Origin: Anastrepha obliqua
Taxonomy: Eukaryota > Arthropoda > Insecta > Diptera > Tephritidae
Reading direction: 5' to 3'
Assembly: GCF_027943255.1 (NCBI RefSeq)
Contig: NC_072893.1
Location: forward strand, 94,991,784 to 95,055,783
Length of the DNA: 64,000 nt
Under the pieces are notes generated by a model. The model ran no database searches, had not been told where the DNA came from, and was given only the letters and a program-made list of their open reading frames with translations. A program made the translations under genes and the position numbers. Shown here piece after piece: positions 46,187-57,721 of this stretch. The number at the start of each line of letters is the position of its first letter. Within the stretch, counting starts at the first letter, position 1.

Positions 46187-46986
46187 TACGTAGACCCCAT
46201 AATCACTTTTGGAGCCGCCACTAAACTTTCAGTAACAATATTTATGATACTCGTATTTCTTGTACTATAAAAGCTCAGTTTATGACCTTATTGTACCAAT
46301 AAATTGTTAAAAAAATAAATAAAGTTGATACAGGAATAATCGAGCCTAGCATCGAGATACATATGTTCTAGTTTTTGTGCTTTTTCTGCTAAAATTTTTA
46401 AGTTGCCTTTTCTTTTGGTTAACTTGGTATGTTAAAGTGATTTTTGTTAGGTTTCTGTAAAATATCTGGAAACTACTTCTACTCTGTTTTTCAAATTGTA
46501 AATACTATTTTCGAAAAATTGATTTCAAGGCAGAAAATTAAATAAAAGCCCAATTCAATATTTTTATTCTTTGAGTTTTGTTAACAATTTGAAAAGATTC
46601 TTCTTAATTTTCTTTTTAAATTACACAAACTTTCTTGTGGCCCAAGTATTCGTTATGTAAAAGATCGTCTATTAGTAAGGAGCCACTATTTATAAATGGA
46701 AATAAATATTTCTTTTCTTTCTAAATTTTTTTCTTTCTTTTTAAAAAACGTATAGATATAGCCTTGAAATGTCCGCCACGATTTTGCAAGCATTCGGAGT
46801 TTGGAATTTGCGATAACTCTGTCGGAAATTCCTCAATGGTATTCGTCAGGTTGCCTTTTTCAGACATTTTATGTATTTAATAAATAAAAAATAATGTTTA
46901 TTCCTATTTATTTGCTTGTTAGCCTACGCTCTGCACGTAAGTTCTCTGTAAAAAACGGATAGATCTGGCGGGAGCGATTCGATGTA
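46187..46986. other. Spacer, no gene recognised
   Basis: AT-rich DNA with TTTCTTTC-like pyrimidine runs near 46705-46740. Nothing supported. Confidence 0.45.
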
Positions 46987-47907
46987 AAGGGTGGTTAAGT
47001 TTCAAGGGCCGGTGTTGATTTTGAATAAAATACAATTTTTTACCAAATTATTCCCATTTCTCTTTATTATGATAATACTGGTATAGCTCAATTACGTACA
47101 GAACAAAATATCGGCCAAATGGCCGCCGCGGCACACCTCCATTCGATGGTCCAAATTTTCGATGACGCTGAGGCATAATTGAGATTCTATGCCGTTAATG
47201 TGCCGAATTATCTCATCCTTTAGCTATTGAATTGTTGCTGGCTTATCGACGTACACCTTTTCTTTCAAATAACTCCAAAGAAAGAAGTTCAACGGTGGCA
47301 AATCATATGATCTTGGCGGCCAATTGACATCGCCGCGACATGAGATTATTCGGCCAACAAATTTTTCGCGCAAAAGAGCCATTGTTTCGTTAGCTGTGTG
47401 ACAAGTGGCACCTTTTTGTTGAAACCACATATTGTCCACATCCATATCTTCCATTTCGGGCCATAAAAAGTTCGTTATCATCTCACGATAGCGAACACTA
47501 TTCACAGTAGCTGCCTGACCGGCCTCATTTTGGAAAAAATACGGCTCAATGATGCCGCCGGCCCATAAACCGCACCAAACAGTCACTCTTTGTGGGTGCA
47601 TTGGTTTTTCGGCAATCACTCTTGGATTATCATTCGCCCAAATGCGGCAATTCTGCTTATTGACGAATCCACTGAGGTGAAAATGTGCCTCATCACTGAA
47701 GATGAAGTGGGCGATATGCATTTTGATTTTAACGCCCGTTTTCATAATAAGCCTGAATAACTTTAACGCGTTGCTCGACTGTGTATCATTCTATGGTTCA
47801 AATTGAGTTAGTCTGAAATTGAAAACTATCAAGTTGAATGTAGTAAAAAACTTCACGTTTGGGTGTGGTTCACATTCAACATCGGTCCTTAAAATTTAAC
47901 CACCCTT
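46987..47907 (-). mobile_element. DD41D element, 921 bp deletion derivative
   Basis: Inverted repeats begin AAGGGTGGTTAARTTT and continue with similar CGGTGTTGA / CGATGTTGA text. TA occurs at 46985-46986 and 47908-47909. It is nearly the same size as the 927 bp copy at 10518, with a different TIR (AAGGGTGTTTTT there), so it is a sister family and not a recent copy. Confidence 0.9.
47092..47789 (-). pseudogene. DD41D transposase, helix-turn-helix missing, catalytic residues mutated
   Basis: From 47789 the N-terminal tag TVEQRVKVIQAYYENG is followed after only a few residues by IFSDEAHFHLSGFVNKQN (first catalytic D). It continues with PMHPQRVTVWCGLWAGGII, DNMWFQQKGATCHTANET (second catalytic D replaced by K) and WPPRSYDLPPLNFFLWSYLK (third D replaced by N, spacing 41). 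An in-frame TAG (Q*LKDEI) lies at about 47221, and the tail GGHLADILFCT ends at 47092. So the DNA-binding region is deleted and two of three catalytic residues are lost. Confidence 0.88.
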
Positions 47908-47909
47908 TA

Positions 47910-48979
47910 CTATACAAACCACTTGTGTTTCCCTGCTGATTTGAATGACATCGTAGTTTTGTTACGTAATTTGCTTCACTTCTTTTTATCTCAGCCTTAA
48001 CCAAAAGTATTTCCAGATCTCGACGAACATTTTCATCGCAAATATATTATGTCCTTAGGATTGAATAAATCAATGAATTATATATAAGTAGTTTGATACC
48101 TAAGCTCAATGTCTTAATGCCTTAAAAATTATATGATAATATTTAACTTGAAATATACTTTTTCTTAGCGGGGCGTCCCAAAGTACTGCGGCTCCAATTA
48201 AGTGAACAAAATGACAAAATGGATGGAATTTACTCAAATTTCCCATAGTTCGCTGAATCCAAATATAAAATTTTGTTTCTCATAGCTTTTATATTTTCGA
48301 TGGTGGTAAGAATAAGATGATGATTGAAAGTTTTTATTTCAGAAGCCTTCCAATGCAAGTTACGTGCACGTTTATTTGTCCAAGCTCTTTACCAGAATAG
48401 CTTTGGAGTAACTACTCAACCATCGCATTCTTTGTTCTCTGTGAAGCGTCACAAAGTTCCCCTTTCACTGGTCTTCCCCGCTCAGCACTTTCTCTTTTAC
48501 TAGGTTGCAGGGGAATTGTATTAAATTAAAAGAAAAGAAAAAAAGATCTATATATAGGCTTATATCGTATAATAAAGTAGTACACGTTAGAACCAGAATA
48601 GAGAAAAAAAGTTTATTTAAGCCAGCTAGAACTTTTTTTGCAATTATTTTGCATTTCAGAATTAAAAAAATATTACAATAGTTTGCACATAAAATTCCCT
48701 TTGTCATATTTATCGCTGCTTATCTTGCTTTCAATTCATGCACCGATCTGTAAGGCTCGCACATGCACAGGAATCAGCCAAGCTAGAGCTTTTTAAAAGA
48801 CATGGGTATGTACCAAGATTAACCACTTGTTTTCACAGAATATTTCCTATCCTGCTAATTTCATTTTTTTTTTTTGACATTTCAGTAACATTTACTGATG
48901 TTGGTAGAATTTATAATTGTAGTAGTTGTATGTATAGTACTCTCCACTTTTCCGCAATTCAGTTACGGAAATAAATTTT
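47910..48979. other. Spacer, no gene recognised
   Basis: AT-rich DNA without recognised features; open frames at 48465-48707 and 48738-48974 appear to be chance. Confidence 0.45.
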
Positions 48980-49192
48980 TTGCGACTTGATTTTGTTCCA
49001 CAAATGGAGGGAGATGAGTTTTAAGCCGACTCCGACTTTTTATGAGGAGCTTTTTCACTCGGAGGTTTGCCGAGGGGCAACCGCTATTAGAAAAAACTTG
49101 CTTTATCATTTGGTGTTTCGTGGCCGGGATTTCGAACATCTGCACTTCCGAATGGTAGTCACACACCCACCCATTCGGTTATGGCGACCGCC
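48980..49192 (-). repeat. tRNA-derived SINE, copy 5, shortened
   Basis: Minus-strand sense from 49192: GCGGTCGCCATAACCGAATG, GGTGTGTGACTACCATTCGG, a box B remnant (GTTCGAAATCC), TAATAGCGGTTGCCCCTCGG, CATAAAAAGTCGGAGTCGGC, and CTCCCTCCATTTGTGGAAC near 49000. The last segment of the full-length copy at 8966 (GGGTGTACGC...) is missing. Confidence 0.78.
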
Positions 49193-49599
49193 TTGTATAC
49201 CTTTACTATAAACGCGAAGTGCAAAAAAGAGTAAATTTTTTTCAGCAGATAATGTACGTATTTTCTAAATATTTTTGGTTTATGAAATTAAAAAAAAAAA
49301 CATGATTTATTTTACATGAATTTTAGATTCACTCCATTAAACTTTAGGATTATTTTTATTTTGAACAAAAAAAATTTACATTTAGAATATTGTGAATCTA
49401 AATTACAATATTTCATATAATATATAATATATCAATATGTCATATTTTTAAGAAAGTTATTTAACTTTTCACAGTGGTTTTAAACAATTCCAAATGAAAA
49501 ACGGTGAATGTATTTTAACATGTCATAAGTAGTATTTTTGACAACTTTTCCGTGTAAGGAGATCTGACTAAAATATTTAGTTTAAAATTTGTCAACTTA
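49193..49599. other. Spacer, no gene recognised
   Basis: Very AT-rich DNA (AATATATAATATATC near 49415-49430). Nothing supported. Confidence 0.45.
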
Positions 49600-50100
49600 A
49601 AGGGCAAAAAACCAATGCCGTGGCCTTGGGAGCAGATAAATTACCTTTTTAACAAAGCCAAGAACGTCTAAACCATTGAAAGACAACAATCAACAATTTT
49701 AAGTAACTGGGATGAAACGCAAATGAATATTGGAATTGTACCACAGAAATAAAATCCAGAATAGAAATAAGACGTAATGCTTTTTTCAGATATGAGAACA
49801 TACTAAGCAGACACGACATCTGCCTCAAAGCCAAAACAATTATAAAATCATATGTTCGAGTTCTAGAAATACCGTGAACAAATAATAAGATTCCACAAGT
49901 AGTGAATTGTGATCGTAAGCTGTTAGTAACCACAAATAGAAGGAAGACATCATATTTGGAGAATACGAGTATTTGGCTGGAAGCAATTTACATGGCTACG
50001 TAACATTAGACAATGGACCGGAATATAAAATGTGGCAACCTCATTGGCGTGGCAAGGAACAAAGAGCAATACGCAGAAATTGCCAAAAACTTGTAAAACT
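49600..50100 (+). pseudogene. LINE reverse transcriptase thumb fragment, very decayed
   Basis: Plus-strand text around 49745-49870 reads EIKSRIEIRRNAFFRYENIL and CLKAKTIIKSYVRVLEI, the post-catalytic thumb of non-LTR reverse transcriptases. Farther on, TWLRNIRQWTGI at about 49990-50025 and ARNKEQYAEIAKNL at about 50055-50097 fit the C-terminal end of a CR1/Dong-like LINE. Many stops interrupt; no 5' or 3' limit is clear. The clade is uncertain. Confidence 0.55.
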
Positions 50101-50509
50101 TTATTTATATAGAAGGGCCATCATATAATCGGGCCCCAGATAACTTTTCCCTATTTCAAAGCTCAAAATATAGATGGACAACTCGTTTGATAACTTTGAA
50201 AAGCGTGTAAAATTGCGTACCGAAGTAGAAAAGTTAAAATTTGGATTAATAAATAAATTTATAATATAAAGATATGTATTTATTGGAAGCAGCACCTGAT
50301 TTACAGGATACAGTTTAATTATAGGTTAATTGTATAGTTTTAATTTCATAATTTAGTATTGTAGTCTAATTTATAATATTGTAATATTTTTTACTCGTTA
50401 CATTTGGTCACCCTGATTCTTGTGCTTGTACTTGCATTATATTAATACACATTATACCATATTTGTCATTTTCTAACGTTCGTATTGACTTACATTCTCA
50501 TATACATTA
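50101..50509. other. Spacer, no gene recognised
   Basis: AT-rich DNA between LINE debris and the fold-back MITE; nothing supported. Confidence 0.45.
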
Positions 50510-50881
50510 GGGCTGGTCGATTTAAAAATCGCTTATTGCTCTGTGAAAATCGTATTCTAGGGATCAAAATAAGAAACTTTGCCGAAGGAACCATACCTCT
50601 AAAACGAATTCTGATGACCCCCAATTTAAAAATATCACCATTTTTGGCCTTTACATGAAAAAATCAGCTAAATGGCTATGTTTTTTCTTTATTTTTATTT
50701 ATTTAATATATAATAATATTTATTATTTATCTATACTAATATTATAAAGAGGAAAACTTTGTTTGTTTGTTTGTTACGAATAGGCTCAAAAACTACTGGA
50801 CCGATTTTAAAAATTCTTTCACCATTCGAAAGCTACATTATCCACGAGTAACATGGATTATATTTTATTTTGGAAATAGGG

Positions 50882-51300
50882 CTCGAGATATAGGTCAAAA
50901 CGTGGACCCGGGTAACCTTCGGACGTGTATGTACAATATGGGTATCAAATGAAAGCTGTTGGTGAATGCTTTAGTACAGAGTATTTTTCATGCCGCTCCG
51001 TGACTGGGGTCTCGAGATATAGGTCAAAACGTGGACCCGGGTAACCTTTGGTTGTGTATGTACAATATGGGTATCAAATGAAAGCTGTTGGTGAATGCTT
51101 TAGTACAGAGTATTTTTCATGCCGCTCCGTGACTAGTGTCTCGAGATATAGGTCAAAACATGGACCCGGGTAACCTTTGGTTGTGTGTGTACAATATGGG
51201 TATCAAATGAAAGCTGTTGATTAGTGCTTTAATACGGGGTAATTTTCATACCTATTGATGACTAGGGTCGCGAAATATATGCCAAAACGTGGACCCGCCG
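50882..51300 (+). repeat. 129 bp tandem repeat in Helitron A
   Basis: Units begin CTCGAGATATAGGTCAAAAC at 50882, 51011 and 51140, with a diverged start of a fourth (CGCGAAATATATGCC) at 51269. The period is exactly 129. Helitron B has one unit fewer, which accounts for the 128 bp length difference between the two elements. Confidence 0.9.
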
Positions 51301-51349
51301 TGTCTTTGCACCGAATTAAACCAAACTTACACACATTGTTAAGTAAGTA

Positions 51350-51553
51350 TTGAAAATGGGTTTCGTAAAGTTTGGTTGTAATTCGGAGCACTGGCAACGG
51401 GTACAGCGTTCTTTTGAACCAGCCATAATGTCGTTTACTTTTTTAACGCTTGGGGCGGAACTGAACTGTCAAATTGACAGTGTGAGTTACAATGTGTCAA
51501 TATTTCTTTCTGATTTGGATGCCATAAGGAAAAAACGTAAGTGCAACATGTAA
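51350..51553 (+). other. 67-codon open frame in Helitron A, identical in B
   Basis: The frame encodes MKMGFVKFGCNSEHWQRVQR and onward to AIRKKRKCNM; the same peptide, unchanged, is encoded at 52938-52735 in Helitron B. The end contains CGTAAGT, which fits a splice donor. No known domain is seen. It could be captured host 5' sequence, a first exon remnant, or chance; identity of the two copies more likely reflects their recent common origin than selection. Confidence 0.3.
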
Positions 51554-52273
51554 AAATTGTTTGTGAATTTTTTTGGAGTGGATTTTGGAACAGTGAATAA
51601 TTTCTTACGAAATTTGAGAATTTAATGTGAAATCCGAATGAAATTATGTGTTCGTGGAAAAAACAATTTTTTCGTTTTTTTTTTTGAAAAATATAAATGG
51701 ATAATGGTTAAAAAAGCTCCAATGCTTAAACATATAAATTGAAACGAAAAATTCATGGATGATCAGGAAAAAAGACGATTGTTTATTCATATGCGTTGAT
51801 TTGAAATTTAAAAACAATCTTCTTTTTTCCTGATTTTCAATTTATATTTTATATATTTACTCAAAAACAAATAGAAAAACAAAAAATATTGTTTATGCCA
51901 AAGCACTTGAATAAAGAATAAAGAAATAAATAATATGAAAATCATATATTTTCTGTTCCAAACCATATCTATTCTATTTTAGTGTGCCCAGCGAAGGGGG
52001 CCGGGTTTGCTAGTTTATAATAATATCTATTTTTTCTCTTAAGAAATTTATTTAGTCAGAACATATGTAAATGAAAAAATTAATTTAAGTGAGTTATAGA
52101 AAAGAAACTAAACAGTTCGACCCAAATTGGGGGGCATCAGAATTCGTTTTAGAGGTATGGTTCCTTCGGCAAAGTTTCTTATTTTGATCCCTAGAATATG
52201 ATTTTCACAGAGCAATGGGCGATTTTTTTGCCTCTCCACAAATCGACCCGGCCTAATATACATATATTATATA

Positions 52274-53429
52274 CTAGCAAACCCGGCCCCCTTCGCTGGG
52301 CACACTAAAATAGAATAGATATGGTTTGGAACAGAAAATATATGATTTTCATATTATTTATTTCTTTATTCTTTATTCAAGCGCTTTGGCATAAACAATA
52401 TTTTTTGTTTTTCTATTTGTTTTTGAGTAAATATATAAAATATAAATTGAAAATCAGGAAAAAAGAAGATTGTTTTTAAATTTCAAATCAACGCATATGA
52501 ATAAACAATCGTCTTTTTTCCTGATCATCCATGAATTTTTCGTTTCAATTTATATGTTTAAGCATTGGAGCTTTTTTAACCATTATCCATTTATATTTTT
52601 CAAAAAAAAAAACGAAAAAAATTGTTTTTTCCACGAACACATAATTTCATTCGGATTTCACATTAAATTCTCAAATTTCGTAAGAAATTATTCACTGTTC
52701 CAAAATCCACTCCAAAAAAATTCACAAACAATTTTTACATGTTGCACTTACGTTTTTTCCTTATGGCATCCAAATCAGAAAGAAATATTGACACATTGTA
52801 ACTCACACTGTCAATTTGACAGTTCAGTTCCGCCCCAAGCGTTAAAAAAGTAAACGACATTATGGCTGGTTCAAAAGAACGCTGTACCCGTTGCCAGTGC
52901 TCCGAATTACAACCAAACTTTACGAAACCCATTTTCAATACTTACTTAACAATGTGTGTAAGTTTGGTTTAATTCGGTGCAAAGACACGGCGGGTCCACG
53001 TTTTGGCATATATTTCGAGACCCTAGTCATCAATAGGTATGAAAATTACCCCGTATTAAAGCACTAATCAACAGCTTTCATTTGATACCCATATTGTACA
53101 CACACAACCAAAGGTTACCCGGGTCCATGTTTTGACCTATATCTCGAGACCCTAGTCACGGAGCGGCATGAAAAATACTCTGTACTAAAGCATTCACCAA
53201 CAGCTTCCATTTGATACCCATATTGTACATACACATCCGAAGGTTACCCGGGTCCTCGTTTTGACCTATATCTCGAGCCCTATTTCCAATATAAAATATA
53301 ATCCATGTTACTCGTGGATAATGTAGCTTTCGAATGGTGAAAGAATTTTTAAAATCGGTCCAGTAGTTTTTGAGCCTATTCGTAACAAACAAACAAACAA
53401 AGTTTTCCTCTTTATAATATTAGTATAGA
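52274..53429 (-). mobile_element. Non-autonomous Helitron B, 1,156 bp, inverted relative to A
   Basis: On the minus strand the 5' end A|TCTATACTAATATTATAAAG is at 53429 and the 3' end GGGTTTGCTAG|T at 52274. It is aligned with Helitron A along its length with only scattered differences, but contains one 129 bp unit fewer. It inserted into an AT-rich flank 20 bp beyond the right end of the fold-back MITE. Confidence 0.87.
52735..52938 (-). other. 67-codon open frame in Helitron B
   Basis: Encodes the same peptide as 51350-51553 without any change. See that entry for interpretation; I do not claim it is expressed. Confidence 0.3.
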
Positions 53430-54540
53430 TATAGATAAGCTGTGCTAAGCAAACATTTCGAGACTTGAATTTCGACATCAGCTGGGACCGGTGAACTTTA
53501 GTAATGGTAAAAAGTAACAAACACACGAACACGCGTAAATTCTAAATCGGAAAATAAATTATAAAGTTTTATGAAAATAAAAGTGTTTTTAATTAATTTA
53601 AAAACAAAGCTTGGTGGCCGAACAGATATTCTTATCAAACATAGACTCAAAAAACTTTATATTTCCATTCCATCATTTTTTAAATTTCATTTTCACAGTC
53701 AAACTCTCGGCTAAAATCACACCGAAGTTCCTGCTATTCTTGGACGCCTTGTAGCGCACCCAATCTCTACCAACAACAGATCTGTATCAAGTGCCTGCAG
53801 CAAGAGGCACCATCATCATCACCTGCATGAGGTTACCTTCGACGTAATTATAATTAATTGCAACATGAAATACGATTTGTGGCATGTGCCAGTGCTGCGA
53901 GCGAAGCAACATCATGCACTGAAAAGCCATTTAACCTCACATTCATAATACTACGGAGCTTATAATTTTACATGCCAGCATCCCACAACATGTCAGCACA
54001 GCGGTAATTTCATGTTGCTAATATGGTTGCTCAGCAACATGTTGCCAGTGCTGTGAAAAAGTAATATCTGACTAATGATGTGGCTTGTTGCATTATAACG
54101 CTAAATAGTAAAAGCAACGCCGTCTAAACTTTTACAACTTTGTCTTGTTGTTGCTTGATTTACCTGTTCTAGTTACCTGTTTGCTTTGCTAATTTTCATA
54201 GCGATTCCTTATTTTCTATATACATATATGTATGGCGGAATGTTGGAAAATTGCAGAAAGAGATGGATGTAGTTTAAGAATTTAGAGTTGCCAACCTCAT
54301 TAAAAGAAATGCAATGCCTTTCGGCTTTGTAGTGTCTAAGTCGAGCGTCAAAAGTGAGTTGCCTCTTTTTTGACGAAGCTGTATTAGGATACCAAATTAA
54401 GAGCTATATTCGTGTCGTATCATATTCGTACTCTTCTTCTTCTTCAACTTTATTTAGCACTTTGTCCTGTTTTATGGTATAACAGCATTGGATTAGCAGT
54501 AAAAAGTATACCTTTTTTACATATAGTATGTATTACAGAG
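53430..54540. other. Spacer, no gene recognised
   Basis: AT-rich DNA. Around 53890-54060, CAACATG and GCAGTGCTG-like words recur on both strands, but I could not define a repeat unit. Nothing else supported. Confidence 0.4.
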
Positions 54541-56575
54541 GGTAAGACAGTCCCTTGGTGGAACGCCGAACTATCGAATCTCCGGTAAACTTCCAGGAAA
54601 CTTCTTAACAGAGCTCTTAAAACTCAGTTGGAAGGAGATTGGACTGCCTACCGAAAGCTGAGGAAGGAATATAAAAAGAAAATTAGATCATCTAAATTGG
54701 ACTCTTATAGAACCTTCTACAGTGAACTGAAGGAACGGAAGACTTCAGCGAAGTTATACAAAGCCCTCCAAAGAGACTGGACGGCTAGGGTAGACTCACT
54801 GCTCAAACCAGACTCAAAATCAGAAGTGTACGATGTTCTCTTTTCAACACATTTCCCTGGCTCCAGCAATGTTGTTGGTCAAAGCTCTATCGATCAATCT
54901 GATCATGTCAATATAATTACCAGCAGACGCGATTGGTTTATTGCATCCAGGATAGTTAGTGAGGAAACGATAAGGTTCGCCTTCTCGTCATTCGAAAACT
55001 TTACCCAATTATGCTTAAGCGGGGCGGAGAACAACTAATGAAGGCTTTGAAAAGAATCTTTACGACATGTCTTGCGCGCGCTTATGTTCCGCAATTGCGG
55101 CGTTTGGTGAAAGTTGTATTTGTCCCAAAGCCAGGCAAGGACAGCTACGCTTTACCAAGAGTTTCAGACCTATAAGCCTGACATCGTTTAGGCTTAAGGG
55201 TCTGGAGAAGCACATTGGGACGAGGGTTCTAAGTCGAAACCCTCTCAACGTCAGAGTGGGAAACCTTGCGAATCGGCTCTGCACTAGCGCGTTAGCATAA
55301 TCGAAAAAGGGCTGGAGACAAGAAAGTACACTCTTGGTGTGTTTGGGGACATTAAAGGAGCTTTCGGCAACGCTACCTTTGACTTCATGTGATCTGCTAT
55401 CAGAACTTATGGAGTAGAAGAAATCATTGTCAGATGGATCTATGCTATCAAAAATACTGCTTACCATGGATAGAGAAAGCGATGAAGGAGTCAGGGTTGA
55501 GGTTAAGAAGGGCTGCCCACAAGACGGAAGAGAGAACTTCCCTACTTTGGTGCTTCGTGGTGGACTCTCTTCTTAATGATCTGCAGGAAATTGGACACAT
55601 CCAAGCCTATGCAGACGATGTGTGCGTATTAATCTCAGAACGATCACTTGAAGCTATATGCAATAAAATTCAGGTAGCTCTATATAAGATTGAGTATTGG
55701 TACGAATTTTCACTAGGAAACGCAATACGGAAGGCCTGTTACTACGCACATTGAAAGGGGTGACACTGCAACTGTCTTCTGAGGCTAAATATTTAGGAGT
55801 AATCCTAGATAGTAAGCTTACCTGGAAGAAGCACGTCGAGCAGAGGGTCTCTCGAACACTAGAAGTCTTCTGGCAGTGTAAGAGAACCCTTGGCAAGACA
55901 AGGGGTCTAGACCGGCGATAGTACACTGGCTGTACATCACCCTGATTAGACCCATTATTGCATACGCCTCTGTAGTATGGTGGAAAGCCACAATGGGTAA
56001 TTCCAGAGTAAAGCCCCTAAACAGGTTGCAGAGAAGTGTGTGCTTGGGTATCACAGGTGCCATGAGTACAACATCTCGTGATGCCCTTAATGCCATTCTG
56101 AACTTGCAACCTCTAGATCTTCAAATGCGAAAGGAAGCAATGAAGGCGGCGTACAGGCTCAAATTAAACGGAGTCTGAGGAAATAAACTAAGCACTTGTC
56201 ACTGTCAGGTATTCCACCAGTTGTCGGAGCGGTGCACACTGTTTTCGATGCCAGCGGACAATCGGGTGCCTGTCGTTAGCTTCGGTAGGAAGTATGATGT
56301 TTCGATCCCAGATAGAGATCAATGGTTAAGTCCAGAAAACCTATTAACCGGATATCAGCACACTTTCTACACCGACGTATCCAAAACCAGTGATGGAAGC
56401 GGATCTGGATGGTACTTAGACGAAGACACTAAGTACTCCTATGCCACAGGACAGATGGCCACGATATTCCTTACGGAAGTAACCTACAAAAAGCTTAAAA
56501 GATACGGAGTGATGCATGCGCGTAATGCAGTATTTCTACTTTTTCGAATGCGTCGATGCTTGGTATATTAAACAG
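54541..56575 (+). pseudogene. RNase H-type LINE ORF2, heavily frameshifted
   Basis: Begins within the linker after the endonuclease: GKTVPWWNAELSNLR, then DWTAYRKLRKEYKKKIRSSK (54641 on). RT pieces: VVFVPKPGKDSYALP and SFRPISLTSFRLKGLEKHIG (55100-55220), a catalytic-region HIQAYADDVCVL near 55596-55630, and the thumb EAKYLGVILDSKLTWKKHVE. Then YASVVWWKATMG and NRLQRSVCLGITGAMSTTSR (55965-56075). RNase H begins HTFYTDVSKTSDGSGSGW near 56360 but is lost soon after. Motif order is normal; frames change at least six times. Same broad group as the LINE at 16980, but a different family. Confidence 0.8.
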
Positions 56576-57721
56576 ACCTGTGGCATCCGCTCTACAACAG
56601 TTAGGTCAAAGTGATTTTGCTATTTTAGACGTTTGGATGCCTGAACAACTCCTTCTCGCCAGTCCAAGAAAATACAATTTAGTTCCACTTTGTATTAGAT
56701 TAGATTTAGCCACCCTTTCATGCTTTTCGATAAAAAATTTGCTTAGCTTGGATTTAGTCAGAATTACCAGCACCAACTGATAGATAGGTTAAAAAAAGAA
56801 GGTATCTCTTCTTTATCGGTAATTTGATCTCTGCTTTATACTCTCCTAGACGAGAAGCGTTCCTGAAGGCTTATATCGAAAATTGCGTGAGCCACTATTC
56901 CATATTGTATGTATATTATCCATGTTATATATATATTATTTATGATCGACCTATGAAGGCCAAAGAGCATAACTCACAGCAAGCTTGACTACCTGAGCCT
57001 TACTACTGAGCACGCTACCACGCCTTTGAGGCGTAGATCTGGAGGATCTGAGGTTCTGGATAAAATTTAAAGTCCTTGTGGAGCAAGATCTTACACTACA
57101 CCTGCCGCTCTTTGTACTTAACTTAGTCTACTTGCATTACATTGCTTACTTAAGATAGGTCACAAAAAAGTGCCATAAGTGAAAGTTGGTTTTATGATGG
57201 CGGTAAAAATCTATATAATATATTTTGTTTTCAATTCTTGTCGTCGAAAGATAGTATTTTCTATCTAGTAGTGAATAGTAAAAGCTTAGTCTTGAGTCTT
57301 ATACAACAATGCAATTTCTCAGCGCTCTCTCTAGAATTTCACTCATATTAGGCTGTTGTTATATACTCGTATAATAAGTTTTATAAAATAAACTGTGCTA
57401 TAGAAATACACTATCTTTAAATACAAGTCTTGACTTGAGTGTTTGTTCATAAAATCTAAATTGTTTTATTTAACTTTACTTAAAAATATATATTATATGG
57501 TATAAAGATACATGGCAACCCTTCATGTCGGCATAAGCGAGGAAATGAACTTCATCTCCATTTTGACATAGAGGAATTCTTGAAGTTATTGCTGAACCGA
57601 ACATTTGTATTTTTATCTGAGTTCCTCATTTCCTTTTTGCAAGTTAATTATAACCTATTACTGCTATGAAGCTATTTCGACAATATTGTTGTATTATTTC
57701 CTTGCATTTTATTCTTTTTCT
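56576..57721. other. Spacer, possibly LINE 3' debris at the left
   Basis: 56576-56780 could be degraded 3' parts of the preceding LINE, though I could not read its Cys/His motif there. A GC-richer block at about 56950-57110 is unassigned. The rest is AT-rich with no features. Confidence 0.4.

Larger units (their letters stand above)
50730..52013 (+). mobile_element. Non-autonomous Helitron A, 1,284 bp
   Basis: 5' end A|TCTATACTAATATTATAAAG at 50730; 3' end GGGCCGGGTTTGCTAG|T at 52013. TC start, CTAG end and A/T insertion site fit a Helitron. It has GTTTGTTTGTTTGT near the 5' end, a tandem repeat of 129 bp, and no Rep or helicase. It is nested in fold-back MITE copy 2. Nearly identical to Helitron B in opposite orientation. 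Confidence 0.85.
50510..52253. mobile_element. Fold-back MITE, copy 2, split by a Helitron
   Basis: The arms match copy 1 (8182-8574): the left arm starts GGCTGGTCGATTT at 50510 and the right arm ends AAATCGACCCGGCC at 52253. Here both arms extend through AGGGATCAAAATAAGAAAC, GCCGAAGGAACCATACCTCT and AAAACGAATTCTGATG, an inverted repeat of well over 100 bp. Without the inserted Helitron (50730-52013) the MITE is about 460 bp. The left arm has lost about 15-20 bp near 50522. Confidence 0.8.

Noticed and set aside
53890..54060. Clustered CAACATG/GCAGTGCTG words suggestive of a repeat
   Set aside because: No consistent unit or inverted-repeat boundary could be drawn.
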